Assembly: GCF_000373485.1 (NCBI RefSeq)
Contig: NZ_KB891585.1
Location: 547,861-611,860, forward strand
Source: Dasania marina DSM 21967
GTDB lineage: Bacteria > Pseudomonadota > Gammaproteobacteria > Pseudomonadales > Dasaniaceae
Reading direction: 5' to 3'
DNA length: 64,000 nt
Shown here: piece by piece, positions 1-8,606 of the stretch
Layout of the letters: each line of letters begins with the position of its first letter
Numbering within the stretch: the stretch's first letter is position 1
Notes under the pieces: model-generated
Seen by the model: only the letters and a program-made list of their open reading frames with translations
Database searches by the model: none
What the model was told of the DNA's origin: nothing
Translations under genes and position numbers: made by a program

Positions 1-544
1 ACGGCGAATTACTCCGGCTATTATCACTAACCTGAAAGTCCCAAGAGCCACCACCCGTCAAACCCGAGCGATACATCTGCGCCCGCGCACGCACACAAAC
101 CGCTTGCGTTAGCGGCAGCAAAAAACCGTAATCACCATCACCATCACTTAAAGTAGTGGCTACAACAGTATTACTGCAACTGCCTGCAGCCACCGACACG
201 GCCTCAACCACTACCCCCCTAGCTGGCGCACTTGTAGCCGCACCATAGCTTAAACCCACACCTAACAGAGGAACGCGCTGAAACGTCACCTTGCCTGTGA
301 GCGTACTACCCGCAGGAGGGCCCACTAGGCTATCGCAGGAGGTAACAGAGGATTCATTATTGATGGTGGTTTGGATAGACGTAAAGCCACCACTAAAAGG
401 ATCGTGTTTATCGGTGCTGGCACTGTTGCCTACCGATGGCACAATGGGGGCGGAGCCGCCACCACCACCACCGCCACCACAGGCCTGTAATAACAACAGT
501 GCGAACAACAGTATGGGGGCTAGGTAGCGTTTCAATATAATCAT
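1..544 (-). CDS. Lipoprotein with carboxypeptidase-regulatory-like region (3' end outside window)
   Basis: An open frame starts at ATG 544-542 and runs without a stop to base 1, giving 181 residues; the C-terminus lies outside the window. The N-terminus has a basic start (K5 R6), a hydrophobic stretch at about 8-19 and a lipobox L19-Q20-A21-C22, so it should be lipidated at C22. Eight consecutive glycines follow as a flexible tether. Residues about 95-170 have a beta-rich pattern (TGKVTF, ARGVVVEAV, DGDGDYGFLLP) resembling carboxypeptidase regulatory-like or transthyretin-like folds; that fold is inference. Its ATG overlaps the TAA of the DUF1289 gene (TAATG), so the two are probably co-transcribed and translationally coupled. 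The specific function is unknown. Confidence 0.8.
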   Translation of the reverse strand, partial: MIILKRYLAPILLFALLLLQACGGGGGGGGSAPIVPSVGNSASTDKHDPFSGGFTSIQTTINNESSVTSCDSLVGPPAGSTLTGKVTFQRVPLLGVGLSYGAATSAPARGVVVEAVSVAAGSCSNTVVATTLSDGDGDYGFLLPLTQAVCVRARAQMYRSGLTGGGSWDFQVSDNSRSNSP

Positions 545-1020
545 TACACCGTCACTTGTTGTGTGCTTGCCACATCAAAATAGCGCTCATAATGCGCCTG
601 CGACAAAATGAAAAATTCGTTATCTATAGCCAGCCTTAACGCCACTAGGCTTTGCCCGCGGTATTGGGCATCTAGTTGTAAACCATAGTCGTCTACGCAG
701 TCTATTTGGCTGGCGCCAGCTCTAAGTAACTCATAGGCCCAGGTATAAGAACCCTTATGCGCGACGTAGGGGATATTCTGGGTATCCAAGTGCCAGCGCA
801 GCTTCTCGGCATCGACCACGGTTAGCTTACTCGCCACTATTTGCGACAAGAAATCGGTCAAGCGGCCATCAATCAACTGTTTTTGCTGCTGGTTATAACT
901 ATTCCAGTTTATCACCTCGTGGGCATAGCGCTTGCAGCCACGGCAAACCGCATCACCTATACCTGTGGAGCACACCCCTATACAGGGGGTTTTAACAGTT
1001 TTTAAAAGATTTGTAGGCAC
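544..1020 (-). CDS. DUF1289 domain protein
   Basis: This 158-residue protein has the DUF1289 signature near its N-terminus: TPCIGVC, then VCRGCKR, placing C13, C17, C26 and C29 as a likely metal-binding set, followed by the family-typical EVINW. The C-terminal 100 residues are longer than in minimal DUF1289 proteins and are not recognised. The start is a GTG (1020-1018) with a poor ribosome site; it is favoured because the Cys motif begins only 12 residues later. No biochemical role is established for the family. It overlaps the downstream lipoprotein gene by one base. Confidence 0.8.
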   Translation of the reverse strand: MPTNLLKTVKTPCIGVCSTGIGDAVCRGCKRYAHEVINWNSYNQQQKQLIDGRLTDFLSQIVASKLTVVDAEKLRWHLDTQNIPYVAHKGSYTWAYELLRAGASQIDCVDDYGLQLDAQYRGQSLVALRLAIDNEFFILSQAHYERYFDVASTQQVTV

Positions 1021-1173
1021 AGCGAGATCTTTAATGTTATGGGTTTAAATGGGCTTGGAACGATATGTAAAAATACTAAAGCCTTATCTTAACCTGCTAC
1101 TATCCTGAACGGAATAAACTTGCTGAATTATCTCGGTGAATAGCGATCATTCCCATTGATGATAGCGGCCACC

Positions 1174-1202
1174 TTAACTTGGTAGCGCTTTTTAAGTATA
1201 AT
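1174..1202 (+). promoter_or_regulatory. Candidate sigma-70 promoter for acnB
   Basis: TTAACT (1174-1179) and a perfect TATAAT (1197-1202) are separated by 17 bases. Transcription would start near 1209, giving a leader of about 140 bases that includes the hairpin at 1262-1281. The call rests on sequence match only. Confidence 0.5.
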
Positions 1203-1261
1203 CGGTGCGACAATTGGGGTGCTTTTTTGAGTAAAAACACACAAAACCACCCTTAGAATCG

Positions 1262-1281
1262 ATCGGTGGTGTGCCACCGAT
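1262..1281 (+). promoter_or_regulatory. Perfect hairpin in the acnB leader
   Basis: ATCGGTGG (1262-1269) pairs with CCACCGAT (1274-1281) across a TGTG loop. No T-run follows, so it is not an intrinsic terminator. It lies about 70 bases before the acnB start and could influence leader stability or be a protein-binding site; this is inference. Confidence 0.45.
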
Positions 1282-1351
1282 AGCCTTATCCGCCAGCGAC
1301 CCTGGCCAGAGATGAGTAAACCATAACAATTGCCTGCTGTGAGAGTTTAGA

Positions 1352-4150
1352 ATGAGTTTATATTCAGAATACTTGGAAGAAATCGCAATCCGTAACAAGG
1401 ACCTGGGGTTAAACCCAAAGCCGATTGACAGCGCCGAGCTGTTGTCAGAGATTATCAAGCAAATCAAAGACACCGCACATGAACACCGTGAAGACTCCCT
1501 AAAGTTCTTTATCTACAACACTCTCCCAGGCACCACCCCTGCCGCAGGCGTTAAAGCACAGTACTTGAAAGACATCGTACTGGGTAACGAAACGATTGCT
1601 GAGATCAATGCTGAATTCGCTCTGGAGCAACTGTCTCACATGAAAGGCGGCCCGTCTGTTAAAGCGCTGCTGGACATCGCTCTGTCTGAAGATGCCAATG
1701 CTCAAGCAGCTGGCGAAGTGCTGAAAACACAGGTATTTCTGTACGAAGCTGATACGACTCGCCTTGAAGAAGCCCTCAAAGCAGGCAACGCCATCGCCAA
1801 AGATATCCTAGAAAGCTACGCGCAAGCCGAATTCTTCACCAAACTGGCCGACATCCCAGAGAAAATCGACGTTGTTACTTACATCGCCGGCGAAGGTGAT
1901 ATCTCTACTGACCTATTATCGCCAGGCAACCAAGCGCACTCTCGTTCAGACCGTGAGCTGCACGGCCAGTGCATGATCACCCCTAAAGCTCAGCAAGAAA
2001 TCGTTGCTCTGGGCAAGAAGCACCCCAATGCTAAAGTGATGCTGATCGCTGAGAAAGGTACCATGGGGGTTGGTTCTTCGCGCATGTCCGGTGTCAACAA
2101 CGTGGCACTGTGGGCGGGTGAAAAAGCCTCACCTTACATCCCCTTCGTCAACAAAGCGCCTGTTGTTGCCGGCACTAACGGTATTGCGCCCATCTTCCTA
2201 ACCACGGTTGATGTAACCGGCGGTATTGGCCTGGACCTGAAAAACTGGGTTAAGAAAACCGACGCCAGCGGCAATGTTGTCACTGACGGCAACGGCGATG
2301 CAGTACTGGAAGAAGCCTACTCAGTAGCGACTGGCACGGTGCTGACCATCGATACCAAAGCCATGAAGCTGTACAACGGTGACAAAGAGCTGGTTGACGT
2401 ATCTGCAGCCTTCACACCTCAGAAAGTTGAATTCATGAAAGCTGGCGGCTCATACGCGCTGACTTTCGGCAAGAAGCTGCAAACCTTCGCTGCTGAAGCA
2501 CTGGGTATTGAAGCGCCAACCGTATTCGCACCGTCTAAAGAAATTTCTCACTCAGGCCAGGGCCTCACCGCGGTTGAAAAAATATTCAACCGCAATGCCG
2601 TAGGCGTAGCCTCTAAGACGCCACTGCACACGGGCTCTGACGTTCGCGTTAAAGTGAACATCGTAGGCTCTCAGGACACCACTGGCCTGATGACGTCGCA
2701 AGAGCTGGAGTCTATGGCGGCTACCGTTATTTCGCCTAGCGTTGACGGTGCTTACCAGTCTGGCTGTCACACGGCCTCGGTATGGGACAAGAAAGCGCAG
2801 GTAAACATTCCTCGCCTGATGAAGTTTATGAGCGATTTCGGTGTAATCACTGCCCGTGATCCTAAAGGCGCTTACCACGCGATGACTGACGTCATTCACA
2901 AGGTACTCAACGACATCACTGTCGACGACCGCGCCATCATCATCGGTGGTGACTCTCACACCCGTATGTCTAAGGGCGTCGCCTTCGGTGCTGACTCCGG
3001 TACTGTTGCTGTTGCATTGGCGACTGGCGAATGCGCTATGCCCATTCCTGAGTCTGTGAAGGTTACCTTCAAGGGCCACATGCACTCACACATGGACTTC
3101 CGTGACATCGTACACGCCACTCAGTCGCAGATGCTGAAGCAGTTCAAGGGCGAAAACGTATTCCAAGGTCGTATCATTGAAGTGCAAATCGGCACCCTGC
3201 TGGCCGATCAGGCCTTCACCTTCACTGACTGGACTGCAGAAATGAAAGCGAAAGCTTCTATCTGTATTTCTACCGACGACACCCTGATCCAATCTCTGGA
3301 GCTGGCTAAATCCCGCATCCAGATCATGATCGACAAAGGCATGGAAAACCGCGACAACATGTTGCAAGGCCTTATCGATCTAGCTGACAAGCGTATCGCT
3401 GGGATCAAATCTGGTGAAGAGCCTGCTCTAGCGCCAGATAACAACGCCAAGTACTACGCCGAAGTGGTTATTGATCTGGACGCTATCGACGAGCCCATGA
3501 TCGCTGACCCAGATGTTAACAACGAAGATATCTCCAAGCGTTACACCCACGATGTGATTCGTAGCACTTCTTACTACAACGGCCGTAAGGTAGATCTGGG
3601 CTTTGTAGGTTCTTGTATGATTCACAAAGGCGATATGCAAATCATCGCTCAGATGCTGCGTAACCTAGAGAAGAAAGGCCCCATCGTCTTCAAAGCACCT
3701 CTAGTCGTTGCTCCACCCACTTACAACATCGTTGACGAGCTAAAAGCTGAAGGCGACTGGGAGCTGCTGGAGAAGTACGCGGGTTTTGTATTCGACGACA
3801 GCAATCCTAAGCAGGAAGCCCGCACCAAGTACGAAAACAAAATGTACTTGGAGCGCCCTGGCTGTAACCTGTGTATGGGTAACCAAGAAAAAGCAGAACC
3901 TGGTGACACCGTTCTAGCTACTTCTACTCGCCTGTTCCAAGGCCGTGTCGTAGAAGACAGCACCGAGAAGAAAGGTGAATCCCTGCTGGGCTCCACCCCA
4001 ATGGTTGTACTGGCTACCATTCTGGGTCGCTTCCCAAGCTTGGAAGAGTACAAAGAAGCCGTTGCCGGAATTAACCTGACTTCTTTCGTGCCACCTTCAC
4101 AAGATCTGAGCATTGAGCCTGAGCCTGAGCCTGTGAGAATTGTAGGCTAA
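1352..4150 (+). CDS. acnB: Aconitate hydratase B (long type)
   Basis: This 932-residue cytoplasmic enzyme interconverts citrate and isocitrate in the TCA cycle and often also hydrates 2-methylaconitate in the methylcitrate cycle. The [4Fe-4S] ligands are recognisable as C755 (GSCMIHKG), C838 and C841 (GCNLCMGNQ). The N-terminal HEAT-like region is followed by the swivelling domain and the catalytic core. It is longer than E. coli AcnB (865 residues), and the first-to-second ligand spacing is 83 rather than 59. The N-terminus (YSEYLEEI, GLNPKPID, HREDSLKFFIYNTLPGTT) looks like the long AcnB type that I associate with Bacteroidetes and some marine bacteria. The ATG at 1352 has GAGAG eight bases upstream. 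A strong terminator follows at 4174-4225, so it is monocistronic. A second aconitase, acnA, is at 59159-61834. Confidence 0.96.
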   Translation: MSLYSEYLEEIAIRNKDLGLNPKPIDSAELLSEIIKQIKDTAHEHREDSLKFFIYNTLPGTTPAAGVKAQYLKDIVLGNETIAEINAEFALEQLSHMKGGPSVKALLDIALSEDANAQAAGEVLKTQVFLYEADTTRLEEALKAGNAIAKDILESYAQAEFFTKLADIPEKIDVVTYIAGEGDISTDLLSPGNQAHSRSDRELHGQCMITPKAQQEIVALGKKHPNAKVMLIAEKGTMGVGSSRMSGVNNVALWAGEKASPYIPFVNKAPVVAGTNGIAPIFLTTVDVTGGIGLDLKNWVKKTDASGNVVTDGNGDAVLEEAYSVATGTVLTIDTKAMKLYNGDKELVDVSAAFTPQKVEFMKAGGSYALTFGKKLQTFAAEALGIEAPTVFAPSKEISHSGQGLTAVEKIFNRNAVGVASKTPLHTGSDVRVKVNIVGSQDTTGLMTSQELESMAATVISPSVDGAYQSGCHTASVWDKKAQVNIPRLMKFMSDFGVITARDPKGAYHAMTDVIHKVLNDITVDDRAIIIGGDSHTRMSKGVAFGADSGTVAVALATGECAMPIPESVKVTFKGHMHSHMDFRDIVHATQSQMLKQFKGENVFQGRIIEVQIGTLLADQAFTFTDWTAEMKAKASICISTDDTLIQSLELAKSRIQIMIDKGMENRDNMLQGLIDLADKRIAGIKSGEEPALAPDNNAKYYAEVVIDLDAIDEPMIADPDVNNEDISKRYTHDVIRSTSYYNGRKVDLGFVGSCMIHKGDMQIIAQMLRNLEKKGPIVFKAPLVVAPPTYNIVDELKAEGDWELLEKYAGFVFDDSNPKQEARTKYENKMYLERPGCNLCMGNQEKAEPGDTVLATSTRLFQGRVVEDSTEKKGESLLGSTPMVVLATILGRFPSLEEYKEAVAGINLTSFVPPSQDLSIEPEPEPVRIVG

Positions 4151-4173
4151 CTACAGATTTTTAATTAGCACAT

Positions 4174-4225
4174 AAAAAGCCCCGCAGGCCACCGATGATA
4201 AGGTAACAGGCTGCGGGGCTTTTTT
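4174..4225 (+). terminator. Intrinsic terminator after acnB
   Basis: AGCCCCGCAG (4178-4187) pairs with CTGCGGGGCT (4211-4220), with an A-run before and a T-run after. The flanking A and T runs would also allow termination in the reverse direction. Confidence 0.9.
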
Positions 4226-4313
4226 ATGCACAGAATGTGCAGGCTCTATCTCGCAGGGCCAGCTTTGCGCAGGAGCGACGATGCAAAATAAACAGTCAAT
4301 TTTACAAATCAGC

Positions 4314-4340
4314 AACTAGGAACTAGGAACTAGGAACTAA
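4314..4340. repeat. AACTAGG heptamer tandem repeat
   Basis: Three full AACTAGG units plus a near-complete fourth (AACTAA) lie between two terminators. It is one of several CTAG-rich intergenic repeats in the window (see also 8345-8408 and 19509-19690). Confidence 0.8.
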
Positions 4341-4373
4341 AATAATCCCCTCCCAACCACCAAACACAAGGCA

Positions 4374-4400
4374 TAAAAAAAGCTGCAACTGCAGCCTTAT
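4374..4400 (-). terminator. Intrinsic terminator of can
   Basis: Read on the minus strand, GGCTGC (4391-4396 region) and GCAGC (4381-4385 region) form a short GC stem with an AGTT loop, followed by a run of T's (A-run 4374-4381 on the plus strand). It lies about 60 bases past the can stop. Confidence 0.75.
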
Positions 4401-4456
4401 TAACTCCCTCTTGAAGCTTACAACTTAAAGCTTACCGCTCATCGCCTGCGATGTTT

Positions 4457-5074
4457 TTATTCCGGCACCTCAAAAAAATCTACTACGCCGGTTTCTAAAG
4501 AATACTCCGCACCCACGATCATCAAATCGTCGTTGCGTATTAAATCCTCTAATATTTCAGAGCCATGGCGCAACTGCTGCACCGAAGCTTCTATATTGGC
4601 CCTTACCGCAAAATCTAAAAACTCGCGCTCATCACAGCCCTGCCTTTTGTTGAGTAGAGGCTCTACCACCGGCTTGATACGATTAACAATAGAGCGCAGG
4701 TTTTTTGAGCGTATATCTACCGGCAAATCTAATTGATCAATAGTCGCTTTCACGGCGCCACAATCAGAATGGCCTAACACTATCACTAAACGCGTACCAA
4801 ACTGCTCGGCGGCAAACTCCACGCTACCGATACCAGAAGGCGCAACGATATTGCCCGCAACTCTAATCACAAATAAGTCACCCAAGCCATGATCAAAAAT
4901 AATTTCGGCGGGCGCGCGCGAGTCGGAACAGCCCAATACTATCGCGAAGGGTGCCTGCCCACCCACTAACTCATTGCGACGATTAATGGTGGACATTTTG
5001 GCTCTATCATCATCACTGGTAAAACGTTGATTACCCTCTTTTAAGCGAGTTAGTGCCTCTAGTGCTGTAATCAT
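4457..5074 (-). CDS. can: Beta-class carbonic anhydrase
   Basis: This 205-residue cytoplasmic zinc enzyme hydrates CO2 to bicarbonate. The zinc and catalytic residues are in place: C49 and D51-R53 in CSDSRAP, and H102 with C105 in HSDCGAVKA. Length is normal for the bacterial beta class (CynT/Can). The C-terminus (EYSLETGVVDFF) matches the family's final strand. It is the last gene of a same-strand series with a channel-like gene and nhaA, 152 bases after the channel gene, so it may have its own promoter. Together with NhaA the context suggests pH and ion homeostasis, which is inference. Can and CynT types cannot be separated from sequence alone. Confidence 0.93.
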   Translation of the reverse strand: MITALEALTRLKEGNQRFTSDDDRAKMSTINRRNELVGGQAPFAIVLGCSDSRAPAEIIFDHGLGDLFVIRVAGNIVAPSGIGSVEFAAEQFGTRLVIVLGHSDCGAVKATIDQLDLPVDIRSKNLRSIVNRIKPVVEPLLNKRQGCDEREFLDFAVRANIEASVQQLRHGSEILEDLIRNDDLMIVGAEYSLETGVVDFFEVPE

Positions 5075-5226
5075 ATAAGCCTCTTAGTCATCAACATTAC
5101 TACTTATCGGGATTACCCCTACATTATTGTTTGGAGCTATGCCAACAATATTGCTGGGCAGTATAAACAAAGTTAAAAAACTGCACCACTCACTAATCCG
5201 CTAAAAAAACGGCACACGTACAGCTA

Positions 5227-5658
5227 TTACTTACCCCACTCCTTTTCCATCGCTAAGTATAAAAAGGAAGCCGTCCAAGTAATTAACACCAGGCCAGTTA
5301 AAGACTCTACCCCCGTTAAAAATCGCAGCTCAGCAGTTGGGTAAATATCACCAAAGCCCAATGTTGTATAGCTGGTAAAAGAAAAGTAAACACAATCTAA
5401 GAAACTGCCATCAACATGGCCCTGCAGGCTGCCCCACCACCCTGTTTGTATCATGGCGTAATAGGTGAAAGCAAAAAGCCATATCTCTATAGCATGAGCA
5501 ACCAAGGCAACTAACACACCAGTAACAATGCGGTAGCGCGGGTTAAAAGACCACGTCAATAAATACGAGGACATGCGCGCCAAAAACTCATAATGTATTA
5601 ACACCGATGTAGCTACCACAACAGTGATAATGATAGAGACTATAAACACCGTTAGCAC
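5227..5658 (-). CDS. Two-helix potassium-channel-like membrane protein
   Basis: A 143-residue inner-membrane protein of the ion-channel (Ion_trans_2-like) type. It has an N-terminal hydrophobic helix (about 2-22), a second (about 46-68), a pore loop ending in the selectivity-filter sequence TLGFGD (99-104, family TxGYGD/TxGFGD), and a last helix (about 115-137). There is no cytoplasmic RCK domain, so gating is not predictable. It sits 31 bases after nhaA on the same strand, suggesting joint transcription and a joint role in cation balance. A tetramer is expected from the family. Confidence 0.85.
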   Translation of the reverse strand: MLTVFIVSIIITVVVATSVLIHYEFLARMSSYLLTWSFNPRYRIVTGVLVALVAHAIEIWLFAFTYYAMIQTGWWGSLQGHVDGSFLDCVYFSFTSYTTLGFGDIYPTAELRFLTGVESLTGLVLITWTASFLYLAMEKEWGK

Positions 5659-5689
5659 CCCATGTTTTTTAACGCTGAAAGATCAAAGC

Positions 5690-6898
5690 CTAAGCGTTTT
5701 CTTTTTTATCGGGCAAGCTCATTTTTAACAAAATATATCCGACGATACCGGATAGTAAAGAACCGATTATGATACCCAAACGCTCATTAAATAATAAATT
5801 CACACCGGTCTCCTCAAAGGCCAGAGAGCTGATAAACAAACTCATAGTAAAACCTATGCCACAAATCGCCGACGTGGCATATAAACTCAACCAGTTCATT
5901 TTGTTAGGCATACGGGTAATACCCAGCTTAATCACTAATGCACACAGTAAAAATACACCTACCTGCTTACCCACAAACAAGCCCAGGGCTATACCCAAAG
6001 GTACATCATGTAACAGCTGCTCCATCCCAACTTTAGATAAGTTAATACCGGCATTGGCAAAAGCAAAAACGGGTAATACAAAAAAAGCTACTGCGCTATG
6101 CAAATCATGCTCTAGGCTTTTTAAGGGGGAATACTTCGGATCCCTCTTGGATCGTATCGGTATAAAAACAGCCAGAATGACACCTGCCAAGGTGGCATGC
6201 ACGCCCGATTTAAGCATAGCTACCCACATAATAGCGCCTACTATTATATAGCTACTACGCGACTCTACGTGCTTACGGTTCATAATAAACAATACCGGCA
6301 AACAGCAAGCCACTACCACTAACGCCAAAGTAGAAATTTTTGAGGTGTAAAATATAGCGATAATAATGATGGCGCCGATATCATCAAAAATTGCCAGCGA
6401 GGTTAAAAATATTTTGACGCTCACCGGCACACGCGAACCTAATAGCGACAATACCCCTAGCGCGAAAGCAATATCTGTTGCGGCTGGTATGGCCCAACCT
6501 TGGGCGGCTATAGGATCATCGGCATTAAAGTAAAGGTAAATTAACGCTGGCACTACCATACCGCCTACAGCACCTACTGCCGGCAAAATAATATTGCGCT
6601 TATCGCTAAGCTCACCCTCTAATAATTCACGCTTAAGCTCTAAACCCACCAAAAAGAAAAATACCGCCATCAAGCCGTCATTTATCCACAGCAGTAATGG
6701 CTTAGCTATATGTAAGGCTCCTACTCGAATCTCTACCGGTGTGCCTAGTAGTAAGTTGTAATACTGGCGCAACTCTGTGTTGGCGCAAATTAGCGCCGCC
6801 ACTGCTGCCAGCATTAAAATAATGCCGCCTGCAGCTTCAAATTGGAAAAAACGTTGCACAAAAGACTTGGGGTCTAACGGTTGCGGGTCTGAGCTCAT
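5690..6898 (-). CDS. nhaA: Na+/H+ antiporter NhaA
   Basis: This 402-residue inner-membrane antiporter expels sodium in exchange for protons, providing salt and alkaline-pH tolerance. The essential aspartates are present: D142 in [11 protein letters not shown] (E. coli D133) and the pair D172-D173 in AIFDDIGAI (E. coli D163/D164). The repeated hydrophobic segments match the 12-helix NhaA fold, and length is slightly above the 388 of E. coli. The ATG at 6898 begins MSSDPQ and is followed by an amphipathic N-terminal helix. It is followed closely by the channel-like gene. The presence of NhaA agrees with a marine or salt-exposed habitat. Confidence 0.96.
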   Translation of the reverse strand: MSSDPQPLDPKSFVQRFFQFEAAGGIILMLAAVAALICANTELRQYYNLLLGTPVEIRVGALHIAKPLLLWINDGLMAVFFFLVGLELKRELLEGELSDKRNIILPAVGAVGGMVVPALIYLYFNADDPIAAQGWAIPAATDIAFALGVLSLLGSRVPVSVKIFLTSLAIFDDIGAIIIIAIFYTSKISTLALVVVACCLPVLFIMNRKHVESRSSYIIVGAIMWVAMLKSGVHATLAGVILAVFIPIRSKRDPKYSPLKSLEHDLHSAVAFFVLPVFAFANAGINLSKVGMEQLLHDVPLGIALGLFVGKQVGVFLLCALVIKLGITRMPNKMNWLSLYATSAICGIGFTMSLFISSLAFEETGVNLLFNERLGIIIGSLLSGIVGYILLKMSLPDKKENA

Positions 6899-7058
6899 AT
6901 AATCGCTTTCAACTTACTTGGGGGTTTACTTAGGGCTAAGCTAAGTTGTGAGTTAACTTGAAGTCTAAACAGTAAGGTCAATAGCCACTGTTGCCAGCTG
7001 AGCTGGGCCGATAAGCTTACAAGTTTTTTGCACTGTTGAAAACAAAAGCTCAAACCGA

Positions 7059-8105
7059 TCAAGTTACAAGCAATTCTGGCCAGCCGTGCTCATCCAGGTA
7101 GGCTTGCAAATTTTTAGGGCGATACTTGTCGTTTTTTAACCAACGCTGCTTAACCGAGTCATGAATTAATACAGCATCTTGGCCATGATCAATCTCACGC
7201 CAATAAGGCTTTTTAACCCTATAAAAACTACGCCGTGAATTATATAAGGTGGCCGAGGGGCTGGGCTTGGCATTTTGAATGATATGGGGCTCTATGGCTA
7301 AGCCCGCCTTATTAGCCTCTTGCAGCATCCACAGCAAGGGGGTGTCCGAAAGTAGGCTGCCATCTTTATCGGGCTTATAACTACCCCCTATGTTGCTGTG
7401 GGCACCGGCAAACCAAACTTGTTGTATATCCATATTAGGCTGGGGCTGCCAAATGGTCGGTTCAAAGTCGCTGCGGTTTTCGTCTATAGCCATGGCGTGT
7501 CTGGCGATGCGTATATTGCTACCTATTTTGGTATCGTAAAATTCATCCTTATCTTCAAACAAGCCTAAAAACGACACCGGTATGCCCATAGCGCCTACTG
7601 TATCCCACACCCCAACAAAGGTTATTTCCCTAGAAGGCTGAGAGTATTGCTGGCGAAACAAGATAGACTTGTCCCCTCTAGGGGCATAGGCCGCACCGCT
7701 TTTTTTATAATGGTTAAAGGCCTGCTGTATTAACGCGGCATCCGGGCGCTTAATAATGCCGCAATTGTTAATTAAGCCACAGAGCGAACGTATGGTGTAG
7801 GCACCGCGGCTAAAGCCAAATAAAAAAATCTCATCCCCCGGCGAGTAGTTTTGGACGATATAACGATAATCGTCCATGATATTTTTATGCAGGCCGCGGC
7901 CAGTAGCGCCGCCCACAAACGCATCGTGGTAAGAGCCTACCCCCCAATCGTAAAAGACCTGCTGCGGGATAAGCTGCTGCGCTTCTTTAGCCAAGGGCTG
8001 AATGGCTCTAGCGAGCTTTAACACATTGGTGGGGAAGTCCTCACTGAGGTCTTCTTCGGGTTTATTCCACGTGCCATCGGCACAGATCACAATTCTTTTT
8101 TTCAT
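7059..8105 (-). CDS. DUF2235 alpha/beta hydrolase-like protein
   Basis: This 348-residue protein belongs to DUF2235, an alpha/beta-hydrolase family that includes the Tle1-type phospholipase effectors of type VI secretion. It begins KRIVICADGTWN (family 'DGTWN') and has the nucleophile elbow GFSRGAYT with S99; the later IGGSY and LSDTPLLWML segments also fit the family. No secretion-system or immunity gene is adjacent, so an effector role is not supported and a housekeeping hydrolase is as likely. I chose ATG 8105 because GAGAG lies five bases upstream; an in-frame TTG four codons earlier (8117) overlaps that site and is less likely. It is 160 bases upstream of nhaA on the same strand. Confidence 0.85.
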   Translation of the reverse strand: MKKRIVICADGTWNKPEEDLSEDFPTNVLKLARAIQPLAKEAQQLIPQQVFYDWGVGSYHDAFVGGATGRGLHKNIMDDYRYIVQNYSPGDEIFLFGFSRGAYTIRSLCGLINNCGIIKRPDAALIQQAFNHYKKSGAAYAPRGDKSILFRQQYSQPSREITFVGVWDTVGAMGIPVSFLGLFEDKDEFYDTKIGSNIRIARHAMAIDENRSDFEPTIWQPQPNMDIQQVWFAGAHSNIGGSYKPDKDGSLLSDTPLLWMLQEANKAGLAIEPHIIQNAKPSPSATLYNSRRSFYRVKKPYWREIDHGQDAVLIHDSVKQRWLKNDKYRPKNLQAYLDEHGWPELLVT

Positions 8106-8606
8106 GATTGCTCTCAATATCCGTATTGCTTGTTAACACTAACGCCAGCAGCCATTGCCACACTTGGCCTAGCTGTGTCGCTTATTGCCTACGTTATAGT
8201 TATTAACACCCTCAATTTCAAGGGTAAAAATACCCCTTACTTCAGAATATAGCACGGCCAGATCTAGCGGATTCAAAGACTACGAATAGCTAGTTAGCAA
8301 ACATAATCCGGCACCATTTTTATCAGAGCTATAGCCGTAACTATCTAGGGCATGGTCTAGGGCATTGTACTAGGGCGTTATTCTAGGACATTGTTCTAGA
8401 ACGCTGTATTTATAGGGAACTAGCGGAGGCTTGAGAAAACAGGACAACAAACCTGAACCAACCCTGGTACAGCTTGCAATATTGACTATAGCAGCGCCTA
8501 GGCGACACCGCTGAAATTTATAACGCTTTAACCGTAAAAAGCTAGGCGATTTTTGTTAAGACAGCCGTGCTATCACGGTGCGAATATAGTGGCATTCATT
8601 AATACC
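8106..8606. other. Non-coding gap with tandem CTAG-type repeat
   Basis: About 500 bases without a supported gene, between DUF2235 (starting here) and the YkgJ-type gene (ending here). It contains the 12-13 base tandem array at 8345-8408 and a small hairpin, CCGTG/CACGG at 8565-8578, that lacks a U-tract. A plus-strand frame at 8553-8780 overlaps the YkgJ gene antisense and has no features. Confidence 0.7.
8345..8408. repeat. Five-unit tandem repeat, CTAGGGCATTGTT-like
   Basis: Units of 12, 13, 13, 13 and 13 bases start at 8345, 8357, 8370, 8383 and 8396. Each begins CTAG, and the consensus is CTAGGGCATTGTT. They are imperfect copies, implying some age. Confidence 0.85.

Larger units (their letters stand above)
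1021..1351. other. Divergent DUF1289/acnB intergenic region
   Basis: This 331-base gap separates the two divergent genes. It holds a candidate acnB promoter at 1174-1202 and a perfect hairpin at 1262-1281, both listed separately. No gene is supported here: a minus-strand reading frame at 1192-1473 runs into acnB and has no family features. Confidence 0.7.
4151..4456. other. Convergent acnB/can intergenic region
   Basis: About 306 bases between the convergent acnB and can genes. It contains one terminator for each gene and, between them, a heptamer tandem repeat at 4314-4340. No coding sequence is seen. Confidence 0.8.

Noticed and set aside
1192-1473. Minus-strand frame across the acnB start
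   Set aside because: It overlaps the acnB promoter, leader and first 120 coding bases and has no recognisable protein features.
2552-3640. Several long minus-strand frames antisense to acnB
   Set aside because: These are shadows of strong codon bias in acnB; translations are Arg/His-rich without domains.
5769-6251. 160-codon plus-strand frame antisense to nhaA
   Set aside because: nhaA is unambiguous on the other strand with its catalytic aspartates; the antisense product is basic and featureless.
7059-8105. DUF2235 protein as a type VI secretion effector
   Set aside because: The fold fits the family, but no VgrG, PAAR, adaptor or immunity gene is near; only the family assignment is kept.
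8345-8408. CRISPR array
   Set aside because: Units are contiguous 12-13 base tandem copies with no spacers.
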